Position numbers and translations under genes: made by a program. From Acidimicrobiia bacterium (lineage in GTDB: Bacteria > Actinomycetota > Acidimicrobiia > Spongiisociales > ZC4RG35): a stretch of DNA of 21,679 nucleotides. The notes beneath the pieces were generated by a model. It was not told the origin of the DNA. It worked only from the letters and a program-made list of their open reading frames with translations, and made no database searches. The stretch is taken from the NCBI GenBank assembly GCA_003230435.1, contig QIDW01000457.1, positions 1 through 21,679 of the forward strand, written 5' to 3'. Positions 1 to 6,084 of this stretch are shown piece after piece. Each line of letters opens with the position of its first letter. The first letter of the stretch is position 1.

Positions 1-407
1 TCGGATACTGGATAGGCCAGTTCGCGGGCGCCGGAGTCGCTTCCCTCGTGGTTTGGGCAGCGGCAGGCAGCAGGGAAGCTGTCGGCTTGACGGCAACCAC
101 CTACGGCGATCTCAAGACGGCGATCCTCGTCGAGGTCTTGCTGACGGCGATCTTTGTCTGGACGATCATGGCTGTCACAAAGTCGGGGGCCAATCATGCT
201 CCCGCGGCGATTGGGCTGACGCTGGTTATGGTCCACCTCGCTGGCATTCCGGTCTCTGGTGCATCGGTAAACCCGGCCAGGTCGTTTGGCCCGGCGGCCG
301 TGTCCGGCGGCTTCGGCCAGTTGTGGGTCTACATCTATGCGCCCCTGATCGGAGCCGTGATCGCCTGGGCCCTTTACAGACTCTTCCCTGTCGAGGAGTC
401 CGGCTAA
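1..407 (+). CDS. Aquaporin / MIP-family channel, 3' part only
   Basis: This is the C-terminal part of a major intrinsic protein (water or glycerol channel) of the inner membrane. The frame is open from base 3 to the TAA at 405-407, giving about 134 visible residues, and the true start lies left of the window. Diagnostic is the second NPA box, N-P-A-R-S-F-G-P-A, which lies between a hydrophobic helix (IGLTLVMVHLAGIPVSG) and the last helix (YIYAPLIGAVIAWALYRLF). The Arg after NPA is the usual selectivity-filter arginine. The first NPA box is outside the window, so water versus glycerol specificity cannot be judged. A strong hairpin follows 52 bases after the stop. Family assignment is secure; substrate is not. 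Confidence 0.93.
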   Translation, partial: GYWIGQFAGAGVASLVVWAAAGSREAVGLTATTYGDLKTAILVEVLLTAIFVWTIMAVTKSGANHAPAAIGLTLVMVHLAGIPVSGASVNPARSFGPAAVSGGFGQLWVYIYAPLIGAVIAWALYRLFPVEESG

Positions 408-459
408 GCGCCCCCCGACCGTACCTAGGTTGGAGAGCACTAAGGCAGAACGAATCGGA

Positions 460-493
460 AAGAAGGGCTCGGGTTTTCAGCCGGGCCCTTCTT
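460..493 (+). terminator. Rho-independent-type terminator after the aquaporin gene
   Basis: AAGAAGGGCTCGG (460-472) pairs with CCGGGCCCTTCTT (481-493) as a 13-bp stem with one T-G wobble and an 8-nt loop (GTTTTCAG). The 3' arm ends in a pyrimidine-rich TTCTTCT run. It lies between convergent genes and abuts the stop codon of the minus-strand gene (494-496). The minus-strand copy of the stem is A-rich on the left, so it could act in both directions. Confidence 0.8.
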
Positions 494-937
494 CTATGAG
501 AAGAGCGAGTCTTCCTCGAGGTCCTCGAGACCCATCACCCAACCTGCCGGGAGGCTCCAGTGGCGGGCTCCTCTGATCATCGAGTCGAGATACTCAGTGT
601 TGGGTGAACCGGCCGCAACAAAGGCAAGGCAGTCATGTTTGTTGCCAGCCCGGTCGACAGCCTTGTGGTCAAATCCGGGGGTCCTTCCCTCGTGCGCTTC
701 GGCGCTCACCAGGGCGTCGACCTCATCGTCGGGAATCTCAAAGACACCACCCCAAACCGTGTGCGCAGGATCTCGAGTCAGTGTCGCGGTTGCCCCGTTG
801 CCACCTGACCCGACAAAGCTCAGCTTGGTCTCCGGGTAGTGAGCCGTGAAGAGAAACTTGGCTCCGGGAGCCACCTTTCCGATCCGGTCCGGGTCGAGAA
901 ACGATGCGTAGGCGAAATACAGCGTCGGGTTGGGCAC
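494..937 (-). CDS. Gamma-glutamylcyclotransferase-like (AIG2/GGCT fold) protein
   Basis: A 147-aa protein with GTG start at 937. The N-terminus Y-F-A-Y-A-S-F-L-D-P-D-R matches the substrate-binding loop that in classical gamma-glutamylcyclotransferases reads YFAYGSNL. Here the G-S-N is replaced by A-S-F. Downstream, VWGGVFEIPDDEVDAL followed by E-A-H-E-G corresponds to the family's VWGVV...LD-x-QEG segment, placing the likely catalytic acid at Glu83. The family cleaves gamma-glutamyl amines or peptides, releasing 5-oxoproline in glutathione or gamma-glutamyl metabolism. The altered loop means the substrate may differ, so only the fold is claimed. It is monocistronic, divergent from the redox lipoprotein gene at 1036 and convergent with the aquaporin gene. 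Confidence 0.75.
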   Translation of the reverse strand: MPNPTLYFAYASFLDPDRIGKVAPGAKFLFTAHYPETKLSFVGSGGNGATATLTRDPAHTVWGGVFEIPDDEVDALVSAEAHEGRTPGFDHKAVDRAGNKHDCLAFVAAGSPNTEYLDSMIRGARHWSLPAGWVMGLEDLEEDSLFS

Positions 938-976
938 GGGGACCGGATCTTACCTGGGATTGATGAGATTCCTCGC

Positions 977-1016
977 GAACAGGCCAAAGCATCATTTACC
1001 CGCGTTAAACCTGTTC
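977..1016. promoter_or_regulatory. Inverted repeat in the divergent promoter region
   Basis: GAACAGG (977-983) and CCTGTTC (1010-1016) form a 7-bp inverted repeat with a 26-nt spacer, in the 98-nt gap between the divergent genes starting at 937 and 1036. The right half lies just upstream of a TACCGT box (1022-1027). It could bind a dimeric regulator acting on either gene. The long spacer makes chance plausible. Confidence 0.25.
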
Positions 1017-1021
1017 TGGCC

Positions 1022-1027
1022 TACCGT
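1022..1027 (+). promoter_or_regulatory. Candidate -10 box (TACCGT) of the selenoprotein-candidate gene
   Basis: TACCGT fits TAnnnT and ends 8 nt before the GTG at 1036. No Shine-Dalgarno is visible, so a leaderless or nearly leaderless transcript is likely. The same arrangement recurs at 9848, 15554 and 20316. No clear -35 is seen. Confidence 0.4.
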
Positions 1028-1035
1028 CCTCGATC

Positions 1036-1647
1036 GTGCGAAGTGTTCTCGTTCTCCTCTTGCTGATTGCCGCCTGTGGCGGAACCGCGTCTGACCAGCA
1101 GAATCAGGAAAGCCAGGTTCCTGTGGCTCCCTCTTCATCGGTGGTTGATTCGCCGTCTACCACAGCCGGTGACGACTCCCCGCCGACAACGTCTCCAGCG
1201 GACTCGCCATCCACAACAGATTCGGGCAGGCCTGTGGCGCCTGATTTCACGCTCGAGTTGGCGGAGGGTGGCCAATTCACGCTCTCCGAAGGGTCCAAGC
1301 CGGTGTACATGATTTTCTGGGCCGAATGGTGACCAACCTGTCTACGGGAGTTGCCCGTAGTAGATGCCCTGGCGGCTGAGTATGCAGACGAGGTCGATTT
1401 CGTTGCTCCGGCCTGGAAATCGAGTCTCGAGGGAGCACAGGCTCGCGCTGACGAGTTGTTCCTCTCAGGGAAAATCCAGTGGGGCCTCGACGAACCAGAG
1501 AAGATCTTCCAGCTCTACGGTGTGCCTTACCAACCAGTGACGGTCCTCATCGCCGGCGATCAAACTGTTGTCGAAGCCTGGGCAGGAGTGCGCGGTGAGG
1601 AAGACCTACGAGCAGCCATCGAAAACCTGATTGCACTGTCCGGGTGA
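1036..1647 (+). CDS. Thioredoxin-like lipoprotein with in-frame TGA read as selenocysteine (WUPTC active site)
   Basis: Read through one internal TGA (1330-1332), this is a 203-aa TlpA/thioredoxin-fold lipoprotein ending at a normal TGA. In order: a lipoprotein signal (residues 1-14, lipobox I-A-A-C14); a low-complexity Ser/Thr/Pro/Asp linker (about 25-65) with repeated D-S-P-S-T-T; APDFTLELAEGGQFTL typical of redoxins; beta-strand VYMIFWAEW; the active site U99-P-T-C102; an alpha helix LRELPVVDALAAEYA; and a cis-proline loop at P167 (Y-Q-P-V-T-V-L-I). The TGA replaces exactly the first Cys of a CxxC motif. The window's other TlpA (6801-7289) has W-C-L-P-C there, and C60 to cis-Pro is 66 residues versus 68 here. 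Frame and fold continue intact for 104 codons after the TGA, and a SECIS-like hairpin follows. Likely role: extracytoplasmic thiol-disulfide or peroxide reduction. Alternatives are a fresh nonsense mutation or a sequencing error. Confidence 0.72.
1333..1372 (+). promoter_or_regulatory. Candidate bacterial SECIS element just downstream of the in-frame TGA
   Basis: CTACGGG (1342-1348) pairs perfectly with CCCGTAG (1354-1360) around the loop AGTTG (1349-1353). The stem starts 9 nt after the TGA and 16 nt separate TGA from loop. Bacterial SECIS elements sit inside the coding region at about this distance, and have a small apical loop with a G among the first two bases, often followed by U; AGUUG fits. 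CCA right after the TGA could pair with TGG (1370-1372) as a short lower stem. It would be the binding site for SelB. The corresponding codons of the Cys-containing paralogue at 6801-7289 show no such stem. Confidence 0.68.
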
Positions 1648-1687
1648 ACCCTCCCTTTAACCTGTCGGAGACCTCAAGGGAGCACGC

Positions 1688-2086
1688 GTGACAGGTATCG
1701 GAAAGTTCAAGGTCAGACGGCATCCTTGGTTTGACGAGTTGCATGAACTCGAGATGGAGATGCTCGACCCTGGGGTACGGGGGGACCCGGTGCGGCTTGG
1801 TTATCTTCTGCGGGACGATTTCATCGAGTTCGGCAGTTCTGGTCGGGTTTACGAAAAGCGGATGCTGATCGACATGCTTTCCAAAGAAGAGCACATTCCG
1901 GTGCTTATCCGTGACTTTGCTATCAGAGAGTTGGCGCCCGTGACAGCTCTCGTCAACTACCGCAGCGTTGGTCAGGCCGGACAGGAGGCACGGCGTAGCT
2001 CGATCTGGATCAAATCCGATGGCCGATGGCAAATGGCCTTTCATCAGGGGACTCGTATCCCGAACAGTTGGGGAGCGATCAGTTAA
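1688..2086 (+). CDS. NTF2-like / DUF4440-type protein
   Basis: A 132-aa soluble protein of the NTF2-like (SnoaL/DUF4440) alpha+beta barrel type. Visible signs are the opening helix LHELEMEML, the segment LRDDFIEFGSSGRVYEKRMLIDML, and the late strand pattern VNYRSVG...RRSSIWIKSDGRWQMAFHQGTRI, which is the usual DUF4440 ending (W...DGRW-x-hydrophobic-xx-HQGT). Such proteins bind small hydrophobic ligands or act as cyclases or isomerases; no specific reaction can be named. The GTG start at 1688 is supported by AAGGGAG about 7 nt upstream. It follows the selenoprotein-candidate gene by 40 nt and precedes a hydrolase gene by 15 nt, so co-transcription is likely. Confidence 0.7.
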   Translation: MTGIGKFKVRRHPWFDELHELEMEMLDPGVRGDPVRLGYLLRDDFIEFGSSGRVYEKRMLIDMLSKEEHIPVLIRDFAIRELAPVTALVNYRSVGQAGQEARRSSIWIKSDGRWQMAFHQGTRIPNSWGAIS

Positions 2087-2101
2087 TAACCTCGCTGGAA
2101 C

Positions 2102-3496
2102 TTGAGACAGTTCGAACTCGTCCTTCTCTTCGCGGTGGTGTTTGCTATCGCTTGGCCCGCAGTTTTTGGCGTAAGACCACGGCGGGGGATCGCCGCAGGC
2201 GTTTTGTCGGTCGCCATCGCTCTTCAGCTCCAAGTCGAGGGGTTCCGCTGGCAGATGGTCCCGCTCTATGCGGTTGCTGCCGGTCTTGCGGTTGGAGACC
2301 TGCTGTTCGTTGACCGTGCGTTGCCCTGGTCGAGGCGGCTCGCTCGAGGTTTGTTCGGTTTGGCGGGTGTCGGTCTTGCGACAGTGCTGGCTGTTGTTCT
2401 TCCTGTGCCCCAACTCCCGGTGCCTTCCGGACCGGAGACCATTGGCACCGTGACAGTAGAACTGGTCGATGTGGAGAGAGAGGAGATCTACGGGGAGACC
2501 CCGGGCGGCCCCCGGAGATTCATGGCGCAGGTCTGGTACCCGGCTCAGCCGAGCGAAGGGATCGAGCCTTTGCCTTGGAGTGAAGACTGGGATGTTGTGG
2601 CGCCCGCCATGTCGCGCCAGCTTGGTTTTCCCTCATGGTTCCTCAACCACACCAAGTACACCGTTTCCAACGGGTATCCCTCGATTCCGATTGCGGACGG
2701 CACGTTTCCGGTCGTCATCTACAGCCACGGCTGGACCGGCTTCCGAACCATCGCCATCAACCAGGTGGAGACACTGGTCTCCAACGGTTACATGGTGATT
2801 GCCATCGACCACACGTACGGGGCTATCGCCACGAAGCTTACGAATGGCAAAGTGATCGAGTATGACCCGGCGGCCCTACCTGACGAGGAGGAGGTTGGTG
2901 AGGAAGCGTACGCGGAGGCATCGAGCACTTTGGTGTCAACATACGCTGCAGACATCGTCACCGTCCTCGACACGCTGGAGCTAGGGGAAGTGGGGGCTTT
3001 GGGAGCAATTGCGGCCAGTGCCGACCTCACCAGGATTGGTGTTTACGGTCACTCCACCGGTGGGGGAGCGGCCATCAAAGTCTGCCTGGAAGACGAGCGT
3101 TGCGACGCTGTTCTCGGCTTGGATCCATGGGTTGAGCCGTTCTCGGATCGGGTGATCAAGCTCACAGCGACTCGCCCGGCCCTCTTCATGAGGTCTGACG
3201 AGTGGCGTGGCAACGAGAACGACAACCTGCTTCGTGGGATTGCCGGTCGCAGCGAGGCCCTCACCTACTGGGTGGGCGTCGAGGGTGCCGAGCACAACGA
3301 CTTCGTAATCACGCCCCTGCTCTCACCGATTGCAGCTCAACTCGGATTGAAGGGACCAATACCCACCGGGCGGATCATCCCGATCATCGACAACTACCTG
3401 CTTGGCTTTTTCGACGTCTTTCTCCTTGGGACGGGCTCCGCCGCGCTGGACAACGTCAGTTTCGAGGAAGTGTCGGTCGAGGTCATTGCCCCTTAG
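2102..3496 (+). CDS. Membrane-anchored alpha/beta hydrolase, PAF-acetylhydrolase-like
   Basis: A 464-aa protein with TTG start at 2102. Residues 1 to about 105 hold four or so hydrophobic segments, after which an extracytoplasmic or membrane-attached hydrolase domain begins (TVELVDVEREE...FMAQVWYPAQPSEG, typical of the platelet-activating factor acetylhydrolase/dienelactone hydrolase group). The oxyanion strand is FPVVIYSHGWTGFR. The nucleophile elbow is G-H-S318-T-G-G; likely acid D341 (LGLDPW) and His398 (G-A-E-H-N-D-F) complete the triad. The family hydrolyses short acyl esters, including phospholipid sn-2 esters; substrate unknown. The N-terminal membrane domain plus this hydrolase is a known arrangement in actinobacteria. 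The gene ends in a small hairpin facing ccmE. Confidence 0.82.
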   Translation: MRQFELVLLFAVVFAIAWPAVFGVRPRRGIAAGVLSVAIALQLQVEGFRWQMVPLYAVAAGLAVGDLLFVDRALPWSRRLARGLFGLAGVGLATVLAVVLPVPQLPVPSGPETIGTVTVELVDVEREEIYGETPGGPRRFMAQVWYPAQPSEGIEPLPWSEDWDVVAPAMSRQLGFPSWFLNHTKYTVSNGYPSIPIADGTFPVVIYSHGWTGFRTIAINQVETLVSNGYMVIAIDHTYGAIATKLTNGKVIEYDPAALPDEEEVGEEAYAEASSTLVSTYAADIVTVLDTLELGEVGALGAIAASADLTRIGVYGHSTGGGAAIKVCLEDERCDAVLGLDPWVEPFSDRVIKLTATRPALFMRSDEWRGNENDNLLRGIAGRSEALTYWVGVEGAEHNDFVITPLLSPIAAQLGLKGPIPTGRIIPIIDNYLLGFFDVFLLGTGSAALDNVSFEEVSVEVIAP

Positions 3497-3505
3497 GCCG
3501 GGGCA
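3487..3505. terminator. Small hairpin between convergent genes
   Basis: TGCCCC (3487-3492) pairs with GGGGCA (3500-3505) across a 7-nt loop containing the hydrolase stop codon. It sits at the junction of the convergent hydrolase and ccmE genes (26-nt gap). No U-run follows on either strand, so it is at best a weak bidirectional terminator. Confidence 0.35.
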
Positions 3506-3522
3506 CTGGTTTCCCGCGCGTT

Positions 3523-3930
3523 TCAACTGTCCGGATAAGCCCCGCCCTCATCGGGGATAGCGTAGTTCTCGTCGTGTCGGATCAGCGCGCTGTCCGCGGC
3601 GAAGATATTTCCGCTCCATGCACCCTCTATGAGTACCGGGACTTTCTCATCAAACAGGGAAGGTGGGGTCTTGGAGAGGACAACTGCGATCGTTGCTCCA
3701 CCGTCGGTGACATCAAATCTGAGGTCGTCACCATCCTCGGTGAGCGATCCTTCAACGACAAGCCCGGCGAGTCTGAAGCGCTCACCGTCGGGGAACTCCG
3801 ATCTTTGTTCGACGGCCTCCGTTGGAAAAAGGTAGTAGGTGAGATTGTCGTTGAGGCCGGCCATGGTCAGGGCGACGATGAGGACGATCACACCTCCGAT
3901 GCCAAGGAGCACAAAGCGGCGATGGGCCAT
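3523..3930 (-). CDS. ccmE: CcmE, periplasmic heme chaperone of cytochrome c maturation
   Basis: A 135-aa protein with one N-terminal membrane anchor (about residues 6-24) and an OB-fold domain. Key features are LTYYLFPTEAVEQ, the strand FRLAGLVVEGSL and the heme-binding motif H119-D-E-N-Y123. In System I the His binds heme covalently before transfer to apocytochrome. This is the classical His form, not the Cys variant of some archaea and sulfate reducers. It is the last gene of the minus-strand ccm run, directly after ccmD (3-nt gap). No ccmF follows: the next gene is convergent. Confidence 0.93.
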   Translation of the reverse strand: MAHRRFVLLGIGGVIVLIVALTMAGLNDNLTYYLFPTEAVEQRSEFPDGERFRLAGLVVEGSLTEDGDDLRFDVTDGGATIAVVLSKTPPSLFDEKVPVLIEGAWSGNIFAADSALIRHDENYAIPDEGGAYPDS

Positions 3931-3933
3931 CGG

Positions 3934-4038
3934 TCAGCCGCCAGCCTTCCGTCTCCGCAGATGCAGATATACCGAGTAGGCGACGATCAGCCCGTAGGAG
4001 ATTGCGAATACGCCGACGACGATGACGGTGTCAGACAT
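3934..4038 (-). CDS. ccmD: CcmD, small heme-exporter membrane subunit
   Basis: A 34-aa single-span protein that is easily missed because of its length. ATG at 4038-4036, stop TGA at 3936-3934. It has a hydrophobic helix (V-I-V-V-G-V-F-A-I-S-Y-G-L-I-V-A-Y-S-V-Y-L) followed by a basic cytoplasmic tail (H-L-R-R-R-K). Size, topology and position between ccmC and ccmE match CcmD, which in System I is needed to release holo-CcmE from the CcmABC complex. The start overlaps the ccmC stop by 8 nt (ATGTCTGA), with an AGGTCAAGG-type ribosome site inside ccmC, so it is translationally coupled. Confidence 0.82.
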   Translation of the reverse strand: MSDTVIVVGVFAISYGLIVAYSVYLHLRRRKAGG

Positions 4039-4741
4039 CCTTGACCTCACTCAGTTTCGGCGGCTTCACAGCATCGCCGGCAAGCAACTCTGTCTTCCTC
4101 GTTGTCTCTTCGGCGCGTGCGACGTCGATGCGAGCCGCCATGAGGGCCACGTAGAGGATGGTGAAGGCCACAACATTGACGAGCATCGCAAACAGCATCT
4201 CCGAAGGCATTGTCGAGCCATCGGGCCTGATGGATTGGGTCTGGTGGAGCGTCCTGAAGAGGTTGACAGAGAAGTAGACCAGGGGCACCTGGACCACGGC
4301 AACAACTCCCAGGATGGCCGAGCGCCGAGCTTTGACGACGGGGTCGTCCACCGCGTTGCGAAGAGCGATGTAGCCCAGATAGACAAAGAACATCACGGCG
4401 GTGGTACTGAGACGTGGATCGCCCCAGTCCCAGGCTCTGCCCCACACCGCGTTCCCCCAAACCATTCCAGAGAACAACCCGATACCGGTGAATAGGACGC
4501 CTACTTCGGCCGAGGCCGAAGCGAGACGGTCCCAGCGCTGAGTTTTTTTCCACAGCCACAGAATCGAGCCGAGGGCCGTCACACCAAAAGCTAGAAAGGC
4601 CAGCCATAACGAAGGCACATGAACATTGATTATCCGGCTGTACTCGCCTTGAAGTGAGTCGGGAGGGGCGGTGAGCGCGAACCACAACCCGACCGCCATC
4701 GCAGCCGCAGCAACTCCGAAAAGCACTCTTATCCGGGTCAT
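4031..4741 (-). CDS. ccmC: CcmC, heme-handling membrane protein of System I cytochrome c biogenesis
   Basis: A 236-aa six-helix membrane protein of the CcmC/CcsA heme-handling family. The tryptophan-rich loop W95-G-N-A-V-W-G-R-A-W-D-W-G-D-P-R is the WWD-type domain that presents heme. Flanking His41 (N-V-H-V-P-S) and His166 (T-L-H-Q-T-Q-S) match the conserved external histidines that ligate heme. It attaches heme to CcmE. A longer reading frame extends to 4825, but the ATG at 4741 overlaps the ccmB stop in an ATGA junction and gives the normal family length, so I chose it. The C-terminal tail after about residue 205 is charged and longer than usual. Confidence 0.92.
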   Translation of the reverse strand: MTRIRVLFGVAAAAMAVGLWFALTAPPDSLQGEYSRIINVHVPSLWLAFLAFGVTALGSILWLWKKTQRWDRLASASAEVGVLFTGIGLFSGMVWGNAVWGRAWDWGDPRLSTTAVMFFVYLGYIALRNAVDDPVVKARRSAILGVVAVVQVPLVYFSVNLFRTLHQTQSIRPDGSTMPSEMLFAMLVNVVAFTILYVALMAARIDVARAEETTRKTELLAGDAVKPPKLSEVKDV

Positions 4742-5412
4742 CGTGTCGCTTCCTCGAGAGGTCTCGCCAGACCAACTCCGACCACGGCAAGAGCCAGGTC
4801 GGTGGCGAGCATCAGCAATATCCATGGGAGGATACCGGCACCCCGGGATAGTGCCTCCAATGACTGGGAGGCGCCGATGACAAGCGGGAGGGCAAGTGGC
4901 GCGACGATCAAGGATGCGAGGGCGATGCGATTCCTGAGTCCGGCTGTCACCTCACCGGCAAGTGTGCCGAGTTCGGCGAGTCCGAGAGAGAAGAGCACCG
5001 TTGCGATCAGGACGGTCGACCAGGACCCGGATGGAAGGATTGGCCCGTATAGAAGCACCATCGCGATGAAAAGCACCACGAGGAACGCCAGCATGAGGAC
5101 ACTTCCGGACATCATTCGACCGACGAAGCGGGCAGCCGGGTCAACACCAAGCAGAGCATGAAGGTCCCGCCGCTCCTGTGTGTCGGCTACCGACTGGCGG
5201 AGAGCAACTTGCATACCGAAGAGGATTCCCAGAGCCCAAAACACCGCCGGTCCTATTCGACTTATCACAGCGAGCTCGATTCCTAGAGAAAGTGGGAACA
5301 CCATGAGTGCTACTACGGCGAAAGGGAGCACGATTCTGAGGGTGTCCCCGAGTCGTCTCTCGACACGTAGGTCCACCCTTGTTATCTCAAAGGTCTGCCC
5401 CCAGAAGCTCAT
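4738..5412 (-). CDS. ccmB: CcmB, ABC transporter permease of the heme maturation complex
   Basis: A 224-aa protein with six hydrophobic segments (for example LPFAVVALMVFPLSLGI, VLMLAFLVVLFIAMVLLYG, LIVAPLALPLVIGA) and CcmB-like signatures: an N-terminal amphipathic stretch TRVDLRVERR, the A-L-R-Q-S-V-A-D-T-Q-E-R-R-D cytoplasmic loop, and V-A-P-L-A-L-P-L-V-I-G. It forms the membrane part of the CcmABCD complex that uses ATP to release heme-loaded CcmE. The frame opens earlier (5460), but the ATG at 5412 overlaps the ccmA stop (ATGA) and matches CcmB length. Stop overlaps ccmC by 4 nt. Confidence 0.92.
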   Translation of the reverse strand: MSFWGQTFEITRVDLRVERRLGDTLRIVLPFAVVALMVFPLSLGIELAVISRIGPAVFWALGILFGMQVALRQSVADTQERRDLHALLGVDPAARFVGRMMSGSVLMLAFLVVLFIAMVLLYGPILPSGSWSTVLIATVLFSLGLAELGTLAGEVTAGLRNRIALASLIVAPLALPLVIGASQSLEALSRGAGILPWILLMLATDLALAVVGVGLARPLEEATR

Positions 5413-6053
5413 TGAACACTCTCCACGCGACCGGAGGTGAGAACCATCACCTCTTCGCATGTCTCAGCTAGCTGCTTCTGGTCATGGGAGACCATGACCA
5501 CTCCTCCTCCATCCATGACTGTTCGGTCCCTGAGGGCGTTGATGAGTTCGCGAGCTGAATCGTCAAGACCGGAAGTTGCCTCATCGAGTAACACAAGCCG
5601 TGGTTTGCTCAAGAGCAGATGTGCCACTTCGATCCGTCTCCGCATGCCAAAGGAACTCGCGTCCGCCCGTCTGTCAGATGCCTCGTCAAGACCAACAACC
5701 TCGAGGACTGAGTCCACTCTCTCCTCAGCTACTCCGCCCAGCCGGGCAATATGAACGAGGTTCTCGAGGAGTGTCAGCTCGCCGATCAATGCTGGAGTGT
5801 GCCCGATCATCCCGATGGAGGATCTAACGCCGAACACTTGGTCAGAGTTGATGTCGGCTCCCAGCACCGATCCCGCTCCCTCGCCGATTCTGAGCAAAGT
5901 GGTCAACACGCGAATCAGAGTGGTCTTGCCCGATCCGTTCGGTCCGGCGATACCCACGACCTGGCCTGGTTGCAGTTCGAAATCAACGTGTCGAAGGACG
6001 GGTTTTCCCCCAAGGGAGACACCGGCATCTTCGAGATGGACTAGTGGATCCAC
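5409..6053 (-). CDS. ccmA: CcmA, ATP-binding subunit of the heme maturation ABC complex
   Basis: A 214-aa ABC ATPase starting at GTG 6053. Walker A is G37-P-N-G-S-G-K-T-T45. The signature helix reads S-S-F-G-M-R-R-R-I-E-V-A (about 133-144), the CcmA-style variant of LSxGM. Walker B is L-V-L-L-D157-E158-A-T-S-G-L-D and the switch His is H190 (VMVSHD). The frame runs upstream to 6290 inside the lgt-like gene, but those residues do not resemble an ABC protein. The GTG at 6053 has GGAGATGAG upstream and leaves the ABC domain complete. It powers CcmBCD-dependent release of holo-CcmE. There is a 31-nt gap to the lgt-like gene and a 4-nt overlap with ccmB. Confidence 0.92.
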   Translation of the reverse strand: MDPLVHLEDAGVSLGGKPVLRHVDFELQPGQVVGIAGPNGSGKTTLIRVLTTLLRIGEGAGSVLGADINSDQVFGVRSSIGMIGHTPALIGELTLLENLVHIARLGGVAEERVDSVLEVVGLDEASDRRADASSFGMRRRIEVAHLLLSKPRLVLLDEATSGLDDSARELINALRDRTVMDGGGVVMVSHDQKQLAETCEEVMVLTSGRVESVQ

Positions 6054-6084
6054 ATTCGGAGTCTCATCTCCAACGGAGATACTC

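Noticed and set aside
977..1016. LexA box before the selenoprotein-candidate gene (GAAC...GTTC)
   Set aside because: The half-sites are separated by far more than the 4 nt LexA requires; kept only as a low-confidence inverted repeat.
1330..1332. TGA reassigned genome-wide to Trp or Gly (alternative genetic code)
   Set aside because: TGA is used as a normal stop by many intact genes here (for example ccmB, ccmC, the TrmH-like gene and this same gene at 1645-1647), and no other gene carries internal TGA codons.
1036..1332. Two separate genes (98-aa N-terminal and 98-aa C-terminal proteins)
   Set aside because: Both halves lie in one frame and form a single thioredoxin fold split precisely at the redox Cys. 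The second half has no ribosome site, and its TTG at 1351 lies inside the active-site helix.
1547..2413. 288-aa minus-strand open frame
   Set aside because: It is antisense to three plus-strand genes, low in recognisable protein features and rich in odd residues; a shadow of GC-rich coding DNA.
3202..4044. 280-aa plus-strand open frame
   Set aside because: It overlaps the hydrolase in another frame and ccmE/ccmD in antisense; its translation has no family features.
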